Positions 49,878 to 59,200 of a stretch of 64,000 nt of DNA are shown here, piece by piece; positions within the stretch are counted from its first letter, which is position 1; every line of letters starts with the position of its first letter. The notes under the pieces are model-generated. The model ran no database searches. It worked only from the letters and a program-made list of their open reading frames with translations, and was not told where the DNA came from. Source of the DNA: Pseudomonas sp. S09G 359 (GTDB lineage Bacteria; Pseudomonadota; Gammaproteobacteria; Pseudomonadales; Pseudomonadaceae); assembly GCF_002843605.1 (NCBI RefSeq), contig NZ_CP025263.1, positions 1,804,501 to 1,868,500 of the forward strand, in the 5' to 3' direction. Position numbers and translations under genes: made by a program.

Positions 49878-51872
49878 ATGGATAGTCTACGTGCCCGATT
49901 AGTGGGCTTGCCGCGCAGGCAAAAACGTTTCTTGCAAGTGGTCGCCGACATCGTCTTGGTATGGGGAGCCCTGTGGCTGTCGTTTGTCGTTCGTCTGGGG
50001 TTTGACGATCTCAACAATCCTTTCGTCGTCCATCTGTGGCTGTTTCTAAGTGCACCGGTTATCGCCATCCCGCTTTTTGTTCACTTCGGCATGTACCGTG
50101 CCGTCATGCGTTATTTTGGCAACGACGCGCTGATCGCCATTATCAAGGCGGTCAGTCTTTCAGCGTTGCTGCTGGCCTTGGTGGTTTACCTGTATAGCAA
50201 CCACCAGACGGTGGTACCGCGTTCGATCGTTTTCAACTACTGGTGGCTGAGCATGGTCATCATCGGTGGTTTGCGGCTTGCAATGCGTCAGTATTTTCAG
50301 GGGGACTGGTTTACCGCGGCACAGCACATGCCTTTCACCAGCCGTGATGACGGCCTGACTAAGGTTGCTATTTATGGGGCCGGTGCCGCGGGCAATCAAT
50401 TGGTGGCGGCCCTGCGTCTGGGCCGTGTAATGCGTCCGGTAGCTTTTGTTGACGATGATAGCGGTATCTCGGATCGAATCATTTCCGGCTTGCAAGTATA
50501 TAAGCCCAAGCGCATCCAGCAGATGATCAATGAGACTGGAGCCGAGGAGCTGCTTTTGGCAATTCCTTCCTCTACGCGTGCTCGCCGCCGAGAGATACTG
50601 GGTTACCTGGAAGGGTATCCGCTGCACGTGCGCAGTGTTCCCGGTTTCATGGACCTGGCGAGCGGCCGAGTGAAAGTCGATGACATCCAGGAAGTGGACA
50701 TCGCTGACCTGCTGGGGCGTGACCCGGTCCCGGCGCAGCCTGAGTTGTTGGAACGATGCATCAAGAATCGCGTGGTGTTGGTTTCCGGGGCCGGGGGGTC
50801 GATCGGTTCGGAACTTTGCCGTCAGATCCTTTCGCTGGAGCCGACCAGTCTGTTGCTGTTTGATCACAGTGAATACAACCTCTACTGCATTCTGTCCGAA
50901 CTTGAGCAGCGTGTTCAATCAGAGGCGCTCAGTGTGAAGTTGCTGCCGATTCTCGGCTCGGTAAGGCATCAGGACAAACTGCTGGATGTTTTGAGTACTT
51001 GGTCGGTCGATACTGTTTATCACGCGGCTGCTTATAAACATGTACCGATGGTGGAGCACAATATTGCGGAAGGTATTCTCAATAATGTGATCGGTACTCT
51101 CAATACCGCGCAGGCCGCTTTACAGGCTGGTGTCGAGAACTTTGTGCTGATTTCAACCGACAAGGCGGTGCGGCCAACAAATGTGATGGGTGGGACCAAG
51201 CGCCTGGCGGAGCTTGTGTTGCAAGCCTTGAGCAAGGAGATAGCGCCGACTCTGTTCAGGGATGCATCGAACATATCACGCGTAAACAAAACCCGTTTTA
51301 CCATGGTTCGATTTGGCAACGTATTAGGCTCATCGGGCTCGGTGATTCCGTTGTTCCATAAGCAGATCCAGGCGGGCGGACCCCTGACAGTGACTCATCC
51401 GAAAATCACCCGTTACTTCATGACAATACCTGAGGCGGCGCAACTGGTAATCCAGGCCGGTTCAATGGGCGAGGGGGGGGATGTCTTCGTGCTTGATATG
51501 GGCGAACCTGTGAAAATTGTAGAGCTTGCTGAAAAAATGGTTCATCTGTCTGGCTTGAGTATTCGCTCGGACAAAAATCCTCACGGGGATATTCTGATCC
51601 ATTTCACTGGGTTGCGTCCGGGTGAAAAGCTCTATGAAGAGCTGTTGATTGGCGACAACGTTGCCGCTACGAGACATCCGATGATTATGCGGGCCAGTGA
51701 GGAGTTCCTGACGTGGGAAGCTCTCAAGGGCAAGTTGCAAGGGCTGCTGAGCGCTGTCGAAGATGGTGATTACGTGCTCGTCAGGCAACTTTTGAAAGAC
51801 ACTGTCAGTGGCTACAGCCCGGAAGGCGATATTGTCGATTGGATGCACATTCAACGGCACCGTGAAGTCTGA
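49878..51872 (+). CDS. wbpM: UDP-GlcNAc C6-dehydratase WbpM
   Basis: A 664-residue membrane enzyme. Four helices occupy about residues 20-125. A CoA-binding-like Rossmann domain follows (about 160-260, VAIYGAGAAGNQLVAAL), then the SDR catalytic domain (about 295-600, VLVSGAGGSIGSELC, and STDKAVRPTNVMGGTK with Met in place of Tyr). It makes UDP-4-keto-6-deoxy-GlcNAc for QuiNAc- or FucNAc-type sugars. wbpM marks the 3' end of the O-antigen locus in P. aeruginosa; here more O-antigen genes follow on the other strand. Confidence 0.95.
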   Translation: MDSLRARLVGLPRRQKRFLQVVADIVLVWGALWLSFVVRLGFDDLNNPFVVHLWLFLSAPVIAIPLFVHFGMYRAVMRYFGNDALIAIIKAVSLSALLLALVVYLYSNHQTVVPRSIVFNYWWLSMVIIGGLRLAMRQYFQGDWFTAAQHMPFTSRDDGLTKVAIYGAGAAGNQLVAALRLGRVMRPVAFVDDDSGISDRIISGLQVYKPKRIQQMINETGAEELLLAIPSSTRARRREILGYLEGYPLHVRSVPGFMDLASGRVKVDDIQEVDIADLLGRDPVPAQPELLERCIKNRVVLVSGAGGSIGSELCRQILSLEPTSLLLFDHSEYNLYCILSELEQRVQSEALSVKLLPILGSVRHQDKLLDVLSTWSVDTVYHAAAYKHVPMVEHNIAEGILNNVIGTLNTAQAALQAGVENFVLISTDKAVRPTNVMGGTKRLAELVLQALSKEIAPTLFRDASNISRVNKTRFTMVRFGNVLGSSGSVIPLFHKQIQAGGPLTVTHPKITRYFMTIPEAAQLVIQAGSMGEGGDVFVLDMGEPVKIVELAEKMVHLSGLSIRSDKNPHGDILIHFTGLRPGEKLYEELLIGDNVAATRHPMIMRASEEFLTWEALKGKLQGLLSAVEDGDYVLVRQLLKDTVSGYSPEGDIVDWMHIQRHREV

Positions 51873-51880
51873 TCACTTAA

Positions 51881-53029
51881 TTACCCTGACAGGCCAGTTG
51901 GCTGGCTGTCAAAAATAGTTTTATAAGGGATCATCGCTTCTGCCGCACCGTTCAGCGATACGGCGAACGCTACTGCAGCAACCAGGAGATGTGCAAGGAA
52001 CAGGGGCTTGTAGTTTCTAACGGTTGAGTAGTAAAAGCCCGAAAGCACGCAAGCAAATAATATTGATGCGACATTGAACGTCCGGGTCCATAGCGCGAAA
52101 TTGTTAGGGAATAGCAATATAAAAGTGGCCGAGAGCATCAGGGAAGTTACGGCGAGACTCAAGGGTAGCCTTTCTTTGCGAGTGTACGGCAAAAAGTTGG
52201 GCTGTCTCTTTTCTTTAAGTTCCAGCCAGGCCAGGCTGAGCGCGCAGCCGGCAATATAGAATCCGAACAAATAAGTCCTGATGCTCAATTGGTAATCCCA
52301 TCCTGAGTACTCCATCAGCTTCGCAGCAAATGAAGATGGAAGTATCTGCGAAAGTAACTGGTAAAAATTCGAGCCTAGGCGCATTGCGATAAATACACCT
52401 ATGACTCCAATGGCCCACAAGGTGATATACCTAAGCGTGTTGCGAGTGAAGAGGGAAATGGTGAATATGAATATATAAAGCAGTGCGGAAATCTGAAAGC
52501 AGATACTCAGTGCGAAGAACAGTGTCATAAGCTTTTTATTTGAAAGCTTCAGGTATGCCCATAATCCTAGTAGGAATAGTCCTACGGCAATGGACTGGCG
52601 CACTGTTGAGAAGTGCATGTAGATGAAATTGTACGAAACATAAATGACGAAGATGAAAACTCTGTTTCCCGAAAAAGTGCTCGCGATCAAATAAGTGCTT
52701 AGCGCGCAAAAAACAGAGGCGACCATGAAGACGCTAGTTAACTCGCCGCCCAAGTATTTGATCGTATAGTTAAGCAGGAAGTAGCCGAACTCGAAAGCCA
52801 GTCTGTAGTTGTTTTCTGCATAGGAAGTGAACGGTCCTTGCTCGACAGAGATCGATTCAAAATACCCTGCATATTGGGGCCAATCCATGCCCGTTTCAAA
52901 CCTGATGCCGCCGAGTATACCAATGAAGACATACAGAAACAGCGTCAGAGGCAGGTCTTGGCGCAGTGCGAAGAAGCGCAGAATGGCGATATAAAGAATG
53001 GCCAGATAGCCGAGCAAGTAAAAACTCAC
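51881..53029 (-). CDS. EpsG-like/Wzy-type O-antigen polymerase candidate
   Basis: A 382-residue membrane protein with about 10-11 helices and the EpsG-like N-terminal pattern FRFETGMDWPQYAGYF (here GIRFETGMDWPQY). It is the only polymerase-like protein in the locus and ends 9 bases from the wbpM stop. Composition is far more AT-rich than the core genes. The start is GTG 53029, one base after the preceding gene's stop, with GGAAG 8 bases upstream. It should join O-units in the periplasm. Confidence 0.75.
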   Translation of the reverse strand: MSFYLLGYLAILYIAILRFFALRQDLPLTLFLYVFIGILGGIRFETGMDWPQYAGYFESISVEQGPFTSYAENNYRLAFEFGYFLLNYTIKYLGGELTSVFMVASVFCALSTYLIASTFSGNRVFIFVIYVSYNFIYMHFSTVRQSIAVGLFLLGLWAYLKLSNKKLMTLFFALSICFQISALLYIFIFTISLFTRNTLRYITLWAIGVIGVFIAMRLGSNFYQLLSQILPSSFAAKLMEYSGWDYQLSIRTYLFGFYIAGCALSLAWLELKEKRQPNFLPYTRKERLPLSLAVTSLMLSATFILLFPNNFALWTRTFNVASILFACVLSGFYYSTVRNYKPLFLAHLLVAAVAFAVSLNGAAEAMIPYKTIFDSQPTGLSG

Positions 53030-53030
53030 A

Positions 53031-54248
53031 TCAAAGCTTCCAAAGCTTTCTGTTGAACCTGAAACTGGACAGGTACACGAATAGTCTCGATATGTTCATG
53101 AACCGGTTAGGCCCCATGACATACAGTACCCCTTTTAATAATGAGTTGATGATCCGGAGTTTTCCAGAGTGGGACTGAGTATCGCCAAAACCAGCAGGCT
53201 TGTAGGGGCCATTCTTTTCGAACAGGTAGTTCTTTCCGGCAAACGTGTAGACAGGACCGCTTGCGTCGAACGGATCGTGGCCCGCTGGCAACTCGTTAAG
53301 CACGCTTGCATATGCCCTCCTTAGGGCAGGGGAGATGTACTTACCGTCACTCATATAGTCAAACGCATAGACAGCGCTGGAGGAGAAGGACGAGAAGTAT
53401 GTCAGACGCTCTTTGTAATAGGTGCTGACCTCTAACAGATCCTGTCGTTTTTTCTCTCGCCCTGCAAATGCGCGCTTGCTCAAAAGCTCGGGGTTTTTCT
53501 CGTCAAAAGAACTGAAGTGGAAGAAAATCAGTGGGAACGTTTCGTTTACGGTGTAGCCACCTTGACCGTCAGACGAAAGCGTCCGCTCATGGCTGTTCCA
53601 GAAAGCCACGTTGTAACCGAGATTGAACGAAACGTGGAGGGTCGGAAAGAAACAAGGGGCGATACTGACCCACTTCTGGTCGGTGGACAGACCGAACTGA
53701 GTCTCGAAATAGCAGTGGTCCAGGCAGCGGTCGTTCCACCACTGAAGAAAGCGCATGGCTTCCGATGTCTTTGCAACCGCGTAAAAGCCCAGGTTGAAGG
53801 AACCGAAGCGCAGCATCCCGATATCGCCTTCCACATGCGGGGTGACGTAATGAGGCGTCAGGATAATTTCGTGGGTATCGAGCTCATTCCACAGGCCATC
53901 GAGGTGGTTGAATACGCAGGTATCGGGGTCCAGGAAAACAACTTTGTCATGCTGCTCAAGCAGCTTCAGGGTAATCCAAGGCTTGAGGCTGGTGCTGAAC
54001 TCTACGATGTCGTATTTGAAAGCATAGTGTAGAAGGTTAGGTAACCCAATTTCTTCAACCCAATGAAACTCCGCCAGGTCGGTAGGAAAGTCTATATCTA
54101 CCTTTCGATCGAAGATATAGATTTTAAGTTTTGGTTGATTGAATTTGACCAGCGACTCGGCCAATACCAGTGCCTTAGACAGGTAGGCTAGGTTGCACAC
54201 GGTAAAAATGGCCGATTGCTCGCCGGTCACACCTTGTTCATCAGTCAC
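53031..54248 (-). CDS. Glycosyltransferase with GT8-like DxD motif
   Basis: A 405-residue cytoplasmic enzyme. It begins with a GT-A pattern (AIFTVCNLAYLSKALVLAESL) and carries FLDPDTCVF, the DxD metal/nucleotide-sugar motif. The C-terminal 150 residues are not typical and may bind the membrane or acceptor. It probably adds one sugar of the O-unit. The start is GTG 54248, overlapping the upstream gene by 8 bases. Confidence 0.7.
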   Translation of the reverse strand: MTDEQGVTGEQSAIFTVCNLAYLSKALVLAESLVKFNQPKLKIYIFDRKVDIDFPTDLAEFHWVEEIGLPNLLHYAFKYDIVEFSTSLKPWITLKLLEQHDKVVFLDPDTCVFNHLDGLWNELDTHEIILTPHYVTPHVEGDIGMLRFGSFNLGFYAVAKTSEAMRFLQWWNDRCLDHCYFETQFGLSTDQKWVSIAPCFFPTLHVSFNLGYNVAFWNSHERTLSSDGQGGYTVNETFPLIFFHFSSFDEKNPELLSKRAFAGREKKRQDLLEVSTYYKERLTYFSSFSSSAVYAFDYMSDGKYISPALRRAYASVLNELPAGHDPFDASGPVYTFAGKNYLFEKNGPYKPAGFGDTQSHSGKLRIINSLLKGVLYVMGPNRFMNISRLFVYLSSFRFNRKLWKL

Positions 54249-55038
54249 GTTTGAATAATCCTAATGTATTGAAGATCCTGACAAGAGCCTGAAAAGCACA
54301 ATAGACAGCCAGTAATTTTGTGATTCTGAGTGCGAAGCCGAACTGGGCGCTCTTTATCGCGGAGAAAATGAGTTTTATGTTGGATGATACGGTGTCTTTT
54401 ATTCTAGACCAAGAGTATGCCCGCATCGAATAAGTGCGACCGGCAATTCGATAGCGACTATCGGCTTGTTCGGTGACGTGATCAAAGCCAGGGGTGTTGC
54501 CGCAGGAGCCGATTCGGTAGCCTTTATTCAAAGAGTCCAGACAAAGCTTGTAGTCCACGCTGTCCACGAAATAGCTGCAATCAAGCCAATTCAGGGTTTT
54601 GAGTTTGTCGAGGAAATAAAGGCTGCCACTGTTGATCAGTAGAGGAACGTCCTGCACCAACGCTTCTCCGCCGGCTTTGAAGGCTATTGCACTGAAATTT
54701 TTATAGGCGTCGATATTATTTACATAGTTATTTTCTATATAAGACAGCGTTTTGCTATTGTAACCCGTGTCTTGATCAAAAAATAAAAGAGCAGCGTAGC
54801 CCTGTTGATGAGCGTTGGCGCAGACTGTTGAAATTCCTACGCCAAGCCCCAGGTTTTTCCCACAGGTGAAGTAATGAATGCCTGGATGATGCTCGGCAAG
54901 CTCGCGCACATTGGTGATGTCAGGTGAGTTATCAAAAACATACACTTCAATCCCGTCTGCTGAAGTCAATTCAAGCCTGCGCAGTAACTCCACGCCAGCG
55001 TGATAGACAACAATACCTACTGCAATCTTACGCGTCAT
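54241..55038 (-). CDS. Glycosyltransferase family 2 (rhamnosyltransferase-like)
   Basis: A 265-residue GT-A enzyme: IAVGIVVYHAGVELLRRL at the N-terminus, VYVFDNSP, NLGLGVGISTVC, and the DxD-like LLFFDQDTGYN. This pattern matches the rhamnosyltransferase group (RfbN/WbbL-like), but the donor sugar is unknown. ATG 55038. A hydrophobic C-terminal part may attach it to the inner membrane. Confidence 0.8.
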   Translation of the reverse strand: MTRKIAVGIVVYHAGVELLRRLELTSADGIEVYVFDNSPDITNVRELAEHHPGIHYFTCGKNLGLGVGISTVCANAHQQGYAALLFFDQDTGYNSKTLSYIENNYVNNIDAYKNFSAIAFKAGGEALVQDVPLLINSGSLYFLDKLKTLNWLDCSYFVDSVDYKLCLDSLNKGYRIGSCGNTPGFDHVTEQADSRYRIAGRTYSMRAYSWSRIKDTVSSNIKLIFSAIKSAQFGFALRITKLLAVYCAFQALVRIFNTLGLFKRD

Positions 55039-55080
55039 GCCATACCTTTGATGTGTGGGGCCACCCGTATCTCGCTAGGC

Positions 55081-55725
55081 TTATACGCTTAACCATTTAC
55101 ACTCTTTTTCGTTCCACATTTTCACGACCCTGGCAGGGCTACCTACAGCGATGGCATTGCCGGGAATATCTTTGGCAACGACACTATTGGCACCGATAAT
55201 TGAGCCGCTACCGATTGAGGTGTTGGGGAGTACTACGACATTGTCTCCTATCCATACGTTGTCGCCAATGGCTACGGGGCCACTGCTTCCCAGCTTACGC
55301 TCGAAAGGTGCTTCGTGGGGACTGGATTGGTGTTCTCCAGTGTATACGCCGTGGGAATGGTCCGTAATATGGATTTTACTGCCCATCAGCACATTTCTAC
55401 CGATAGATATCTTGTTACAGCACGCTATATGCAGGTAATCACTGGCAGAAAAATTCTCACCGATTTCGATAAGCGGCTGGTAGGTGAACGTAAGGTACTG
55501 AGGAATGGCGTGCAGCCATAGCCCTTCACCCACCCTGAAGTTGTTACCCAGTGTGATATGTTCCATCCCAAAGACCTTGGGCGCACGGCCAAGGTAGGCG
55601 CGCCTCCCCGGCGCTGGAATCGTCCTTAGGTGAATGAGCGCGCGCCACGCTAAGAGGAACCTCCCCACCAGTAGCGGGATAATGAACAAGTGGTGCTGTT
55701 TTAATTTCTTTAGAAAATATGACAC
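55081..55725 (-). CDS. Hexapeptide-repeat O-acetyl/acyltransferase
   Basis: A 214-residue left-handed beta-helix acyltransferase. The C-terminal half carries isoleucine-patch repeats (VAIGDNVWIGDNVVVLPNTS, IGSGSIIGANSVVAKDIPG), and the acceptor region has HITDHSHG with catalytic-type histidines. Such enzymes move acetyl or longer acyl groups from CoA to sugars. It is the likely acceptor enzyme for any acyl-CoA made by the aldolase/dehydrogenase genes of this cluster. It starts at GTG 55725; a nearby ATG is out of frame. Confidence 0.85.
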   Translation of the reverse strand: MSYFLKKLKQHHLFIIPLLVGRFLLAWRALIHLRTIPAPGRRAYLGRAPKVFGMEHITLGNNFRVGEGLWLHAIPQYLTFTYQPLIEIGENFSASDYLHIACCNKISIGRNVLMGSKIHITDHSHGVYTGEHQSSPHEAPFERKLGSSGPVAIGDNVWIGDNVVVLPNTSIGSGSIIGANSVVAKDIPGNAIAVGSPARVVKMWNEKECKWLSV

Positions 55726-55775
55726 CGCATTTACTCGTGCTTGGGTGTTAACGAATTTTTTGCTGAATCTAGACG

Positions 55776-56762
55776 TTATTGATACCCGGATTCAGGCGGC
55801 CGGTTGCGTGTGAGATGAAGATAAACGTCGGTCATAGCTTTAAGCAGGGGGCGGGGGGTCAGTGAAATCACGGCGACAATCATCAGTGGGTAATCGATGG
55901 ACAGGCGTAGGGCAGGCTTGAATCGCCTATAGATCGAGTAGCTCAACAGCCCACGAACGCGCAGGGATACCATGCCTCTTACTGAAAAAGCCCCGGATAT
56001 AGTCCCGAAACTACGACACGCAGAAAGTTTGCTCTTCAGTGCATAAGTTGATGGCAGTGAGAATATAAAGTTTACCCATTTTTCAATCCCGACTTCAAAG
56101 ATCTTTGGCGTATGCGCCCAGCCCTTCTTTTGCAGGGTTGGGCTTTCGAGTGACGTAATGGATATTTCCTGTTCCCATCGAATCAGCGTATTGTCACGCG
56201 CCGCATGTTCCAATATGACACCGGTCTGCATGAAGTAAGAGCCGATGTAGCGGTTGAAATCCGCACTGGCGATCAGTTCTCTATTGTAAATCAGGCAGCT
56301 CATGCAGCTCATAATTCCGGCAAGTTCGGTCAATAAAGCATCCGGGCAACTATAGTTTCTGCTGGCCGTCGTATTTTTATCGATGAGGTTGACAACTATT
56401 GCACTATAGCTGTTTGAGCTTTCGATGAGCTTGAGTACGGACACAATACCCTTTTCGGGAATTTTCGACGTATCCCCCAGAAGCCATACGTACTGGGTGT
56501 TCGCGGCCTTCAACGCTTTCTCGAAATTGGCTTCGGGGCCTACTGTGGTCTCGTTTCGCAGGCTGCGAATGAGGCTGTATTCTTTCTGCCACTTTGCGAT
56601 AATGTCCTGTGTGTTATCGGACGAGGCATTGTCCGATATGAAAATTTGCAGGTTGTGGCTTCGGGCCAGCGGAACATGCACCGACAGGGATTTATCAAGA
56701 AAGTCCGCCCGGTTGTAGGACGGAATGACGATTGAAAGATAGGGATTGCCGACTGGATTCAT
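55776..56762 (-). CDS. Glycosyltransferase family 2
   Basis: A 328-residue GT-A enzyme with LSIVIPSYNRADFLDKSL at the N-terminus, IFISDNASSDNT, and a WLLGDTSKIP segment in place of the usual DDD motif. It resembles glycosyltransferases of the abequosyltransferase type. ATG 56762 overlaps the flippase stop (ATGA). Confidence 0.82.
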   Translation of the reverse strand: MNPVGNPYLSIVIPSYNRADFLDKSLSVHVPLARSHNLQIFISDNASSDNTQDIIAKWQKEYSLIRSLRNETTVGPEANFEKALKAANTQYVWLLGDTSKIPEKGIVSVLKLIESSNSYSAIVVNLIDKNTTASRNYSCPDALLTELAGIMSCMSCLIYNRELIASADFNRYIGSYFMQTGVILEHAARDNTLIRWEQEISITSLESPTLQKKGWAHTPKIFEVGIEKWVNFIFSLPSTYALKSKLSACRSFGTISGAFSVRGMVSLRVRGLLSYSIYRRFKPALRLSIDYPLMIVAVISLTPRPLLKAMTDVYLHLTRNRPPESGYQ

Positions 56763-58090
56763 ACGTGCGATCTCTTGAAGTTTTTAAATATCCAGTACAC
56801 CCAAGGCGTCACTATGCAAAGCGCGCTGAAGAAACCGACAAATAGGTAATCGAAGGGAAGGTAGATGCAGATAGCTAGCGTAGTTGTTGCCACATATACG
56901 CCCTGTACCACGGAAGCCGTAACCAGTGGCTCTTGCTTGTGAGCTCGCATGTAGACAGCCATTGAGTTGATCCACAATTGGATCAGCCAGCCAAACCCCA
57001 CCAATACCAAGGCAATGTGTGAAACTAGGCGATTGGCAATCGGCAGGTAATCCTTGAGGAGTTCGATACCTGTAAACAGGGTTGCCAGACCTAGGACGTA
57101 AGTCAACGTGGCGAGCAGAAGGGCGCGTTTGAAGGTGGTGTTCAGCGCTGGGTAATCTTGCTGTGCAACATACATGTTCATCTTGGGTGTGTTGATCGAA
57201 ACCCAGATGTTAGCGATGCTGAAAAGTGCCATGCATACCGCCATGGACAGGCCCACTTGACCTGCCTCTACCGTTCCATAAAAGTGGAATGCCAAAGGGG
57301 TGAAGATCGAAAGGATAAAGTAGCCACTTATCCAGCTGACAGCAAACCGCCACATCAGTGGCATGATTTCCGATGCCCAAGCGTGGTGCGAGTTTTTACC
57401 GGCGGTATAAAGCTGTTGAAGCATTTTTTTATAGCGGTAGCCGATTAGGGCCAATCCGGTCATTGCTCCGGATAGCAAGGCTATCGCCAGGGCGTAGAGC
57501 TCTTCCCCGCATAACAGCAGAAGTGCGGTTACGGTGACTGTGCTTACGCTGATGTAGAAGCGGATTTTTTGTACATCTCCGACACTGTCGCACCCTTCGA
57601 TAAACGACAGCAACATGCTGTTCAGGAAGACCAATACCGACGCCGCGCCATATATGAACCAGGGCAGTTGCCAGTTGACAGCTGAGCCCTTGCTATTCAG
57701 CAAAAAGTATCCGGCCGCTAATACTACGGGGAAAATTACGATGGCCATCGCACTGGACCACTTCAAGGCAAATTTGCCAAGGGTGGCCAGGCGGATCATG
57801 TGCTTAGTATCACCCGTAAGCGTTTTATCGGCATTAAATCTGAGGTGCGCGAATTCGTGGGATGAAAACAGCAAGAGTATTGAAGAAAACCCCATGTCGG
57901 CGAATACAGCCAGGGCTGCCAGGCTTATAAATGTGTACCAGTAGCCTTGGGCTTCTGCGGAGAGGTAAAGAGGGACTAACAGCAGCAGCAGAGGTCCGGA
58001 AAACAATCTCCACAGCTGATTGATTGCGGAGTGGCGGACATCGTAGCTAAATAGCGTTTTGAGCAGCATGTTTTTCACGGCTGATGGCAC
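56759..58090 (-). CDS. Wzx-like O-unit flippase
   Basis: A 443-residue membrane protein with about 12 helices. It has the MATE/polysaccharide-transporter pattern at the N-terminus (INQLWRLFSGPLLLLLVPLYL) and repeated helix pairs. It should flip the lipid-linked O-unit to the periplasm for the Wzy-like polymerase. The start may be GTG 58090 or ATG 58069; neither has a strong ribosome binding site. A 105-base gap without visible terminator lies before it. Confidence 0.78.
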   Translation of the reverse strand: MPSAVKNMLLKTLFSYDVRHSAINQLWRLFSGPLLLLLVPLYLSAEAQGYWYTFISLAALAVFADMGFSSILLLFSSHEFAHLRFNADKTLTGDTKHMIRLATLGKFALKWSSAMAIVIFPVVLAAGYFLLNSKGSAVNWQLPWFIYGAASVLVFLNSMLLSFIEGCDSVGDVQKIRFYISVSTVTVTALLLLCGEELYALAIALLSGAMTGLALIGYRYKKMLQQLYTAGKNSHHAWASEIMPLMWRFAVSWISGYFILSIFTPLAFHFYGTVEAGQVGLSMAVCMALFSIANIWVSINTPKMNMYVAQQDYPALNTTFKRALLLATLTYVLGLATLFTGIELLKDYLPIANRLVSHIALVLVGFGWLIQLWINSMAVYMRAHKQEPLVTASVVQGVYVATTTLAICIYLPFDYLFVGFFSALCIVTPWVYWIFKNFKRSHV

Positions 58091-58195
58091 ATTTTATTTT
58101 TCAACTTTTGAGAGGCAAGAAGTGTTACTAGGGGCACTCTGCATATATAGCCGCTGAATGTAAGCGTGCCCCCGAAACTGTGTTGCTGCAGATCA

Positions 58196-59200
58196 CTACT
58201 TCTCGGCCAGCTCTTTGGCTACCTCGATGATAAGGCTTTCCTGGCCAGCAACTGCCTTGCGTTCACCCAGTCGGAAAAACACGTCCCTTGGGTCTACACC
58301 ATATTCTGCGGCCGCTCTGGCCACGGGTTTGGCGAAGCCGGAAAAGACTCCCGCAAGGCCGCTCACAATTGAAACGGGGGAAATGGACGGAGCGATAAAC
58401 CCCAGTTCCTTTTCGGCCATCGTGGCAGCATCCAGAATTTTGAAGAGATCAATCCCTGTGTGATACCCCAGTTTGTGCAGCACCCCCACCAGCACTTCAA
58501 GCTGTGTGTTGCCGGCGCCAGCGCCAAATCCGCGGATGGTGCCATCGAGAATGGTCGCGCCTTCATTGACCGCTGTTACGGAGTTGATCACAGCCATTCC
58601 AAGGTTATTGTGGCCGTGGAAGCCGACCGGGATGGATAGGCCGTTTACCAGAGTGCTGACGCGGGCTTTGACATCATCGACCATCTGAGCGCCCGCAGAG
58701 TCCATGATGACAATCGCCTGGGCTCCATAGGACTCCATTTTTCTGGCCTCTTCAAGCAGCACTTGCGGGCTGGCCATATGCGTCATCATCAGGATGCCCC
58801 ATGCCTCCTTGCCGGACTCTCGAATATAGCCAATGTGACGCTGGGTGACATCGGCTTCGGTGCAGTGAGCGGCGATTCGGAATACATCGACACCCAGTTC
58901 GACTGCCTGGCTCAGGTCTTTCTTGATGGTACAAAAGCCTGGGATAACATGGATAGCCAATCGAGTGTTGGTCAACTGCTCGCGGGAAATTCTGAAAATT
59001 TCCTGGTCGCTGAGGCGGCTTTCTCCAACCAGCATCGACGAGCCGCCAAGGCCATTGCCATGGCCGACCTCGATAATTGGTACATTCGCCGCCTCCGCTG
59101 CCTTGCAATAAGCGACGAACGCTTCAGCTCCTAATTTGTGCCCCACCGCGTGGTTACCATCACGCAATGTAGGATCGGTAATGAGGATGTGCTTAGGCAT
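58196..59200 (-). CDS. 4-hydroxy-2-oxovalerate aldolase family protein (DmpG/MhpE type)
   Basis: A 334-residue class II pyruvate aldolase. The active site R13-D14-H17 in PTLRDGNHAV matches R17-D18-H21 of DmpG, and the metal histidines are in GFHGHNNLG. The C-terminal communication domain (AAEYGVDPRDVFFRLGERK) is present, so it should pair with an acylating dehydrogenase; that gene is directly upstream and overlaps by 8 bases. DmpG splits or forms 4-hydroxy-2-oxovalerate from pyruvate and acetaldehyde. No aromatic catabolism genes are near, and the setting is O-antigen synthesis. Confidence 0.87.
   Translation of the reverse strand: MPKHILITDPTLRDGNHAVGHKLGAEAFVAYCKAAEAANVPIIEVGHGNGLGGSSMLVGESRLSDQEIFRISREQLTNTRLAIHVIPGFCTIKKDLSQAVELGVDVFRIAAHCTEADVTQRHIGYIRESGKEAWGILMMTHMASPQVLLEEARKMESYGAQAIVIMDSAGAQMVDDVKARVSTLVNGLSIPVGFHGHNNLGMAVINSVTAVNEGATILDGTIRGFGAGAGNTQLEVLVGVLHKLGYHTGIDLFKILDAATMAEKELGFIAPSISPVSIVSGLAGVFSGFAKPVARAAAEYGVDPRDVFFRLGERKAVAGQESLIIEVAKELAEK

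Noticed and set aside
51887..51911. Hairpin TGACAG-CCAG/CTGG-CTGTCA after wbpM as a terminator
   Set aside because: The stem is good, but it is followed by A residues instead of a T run on the wbpM strand, and it lies inside the 3' end of the polymerase gene.
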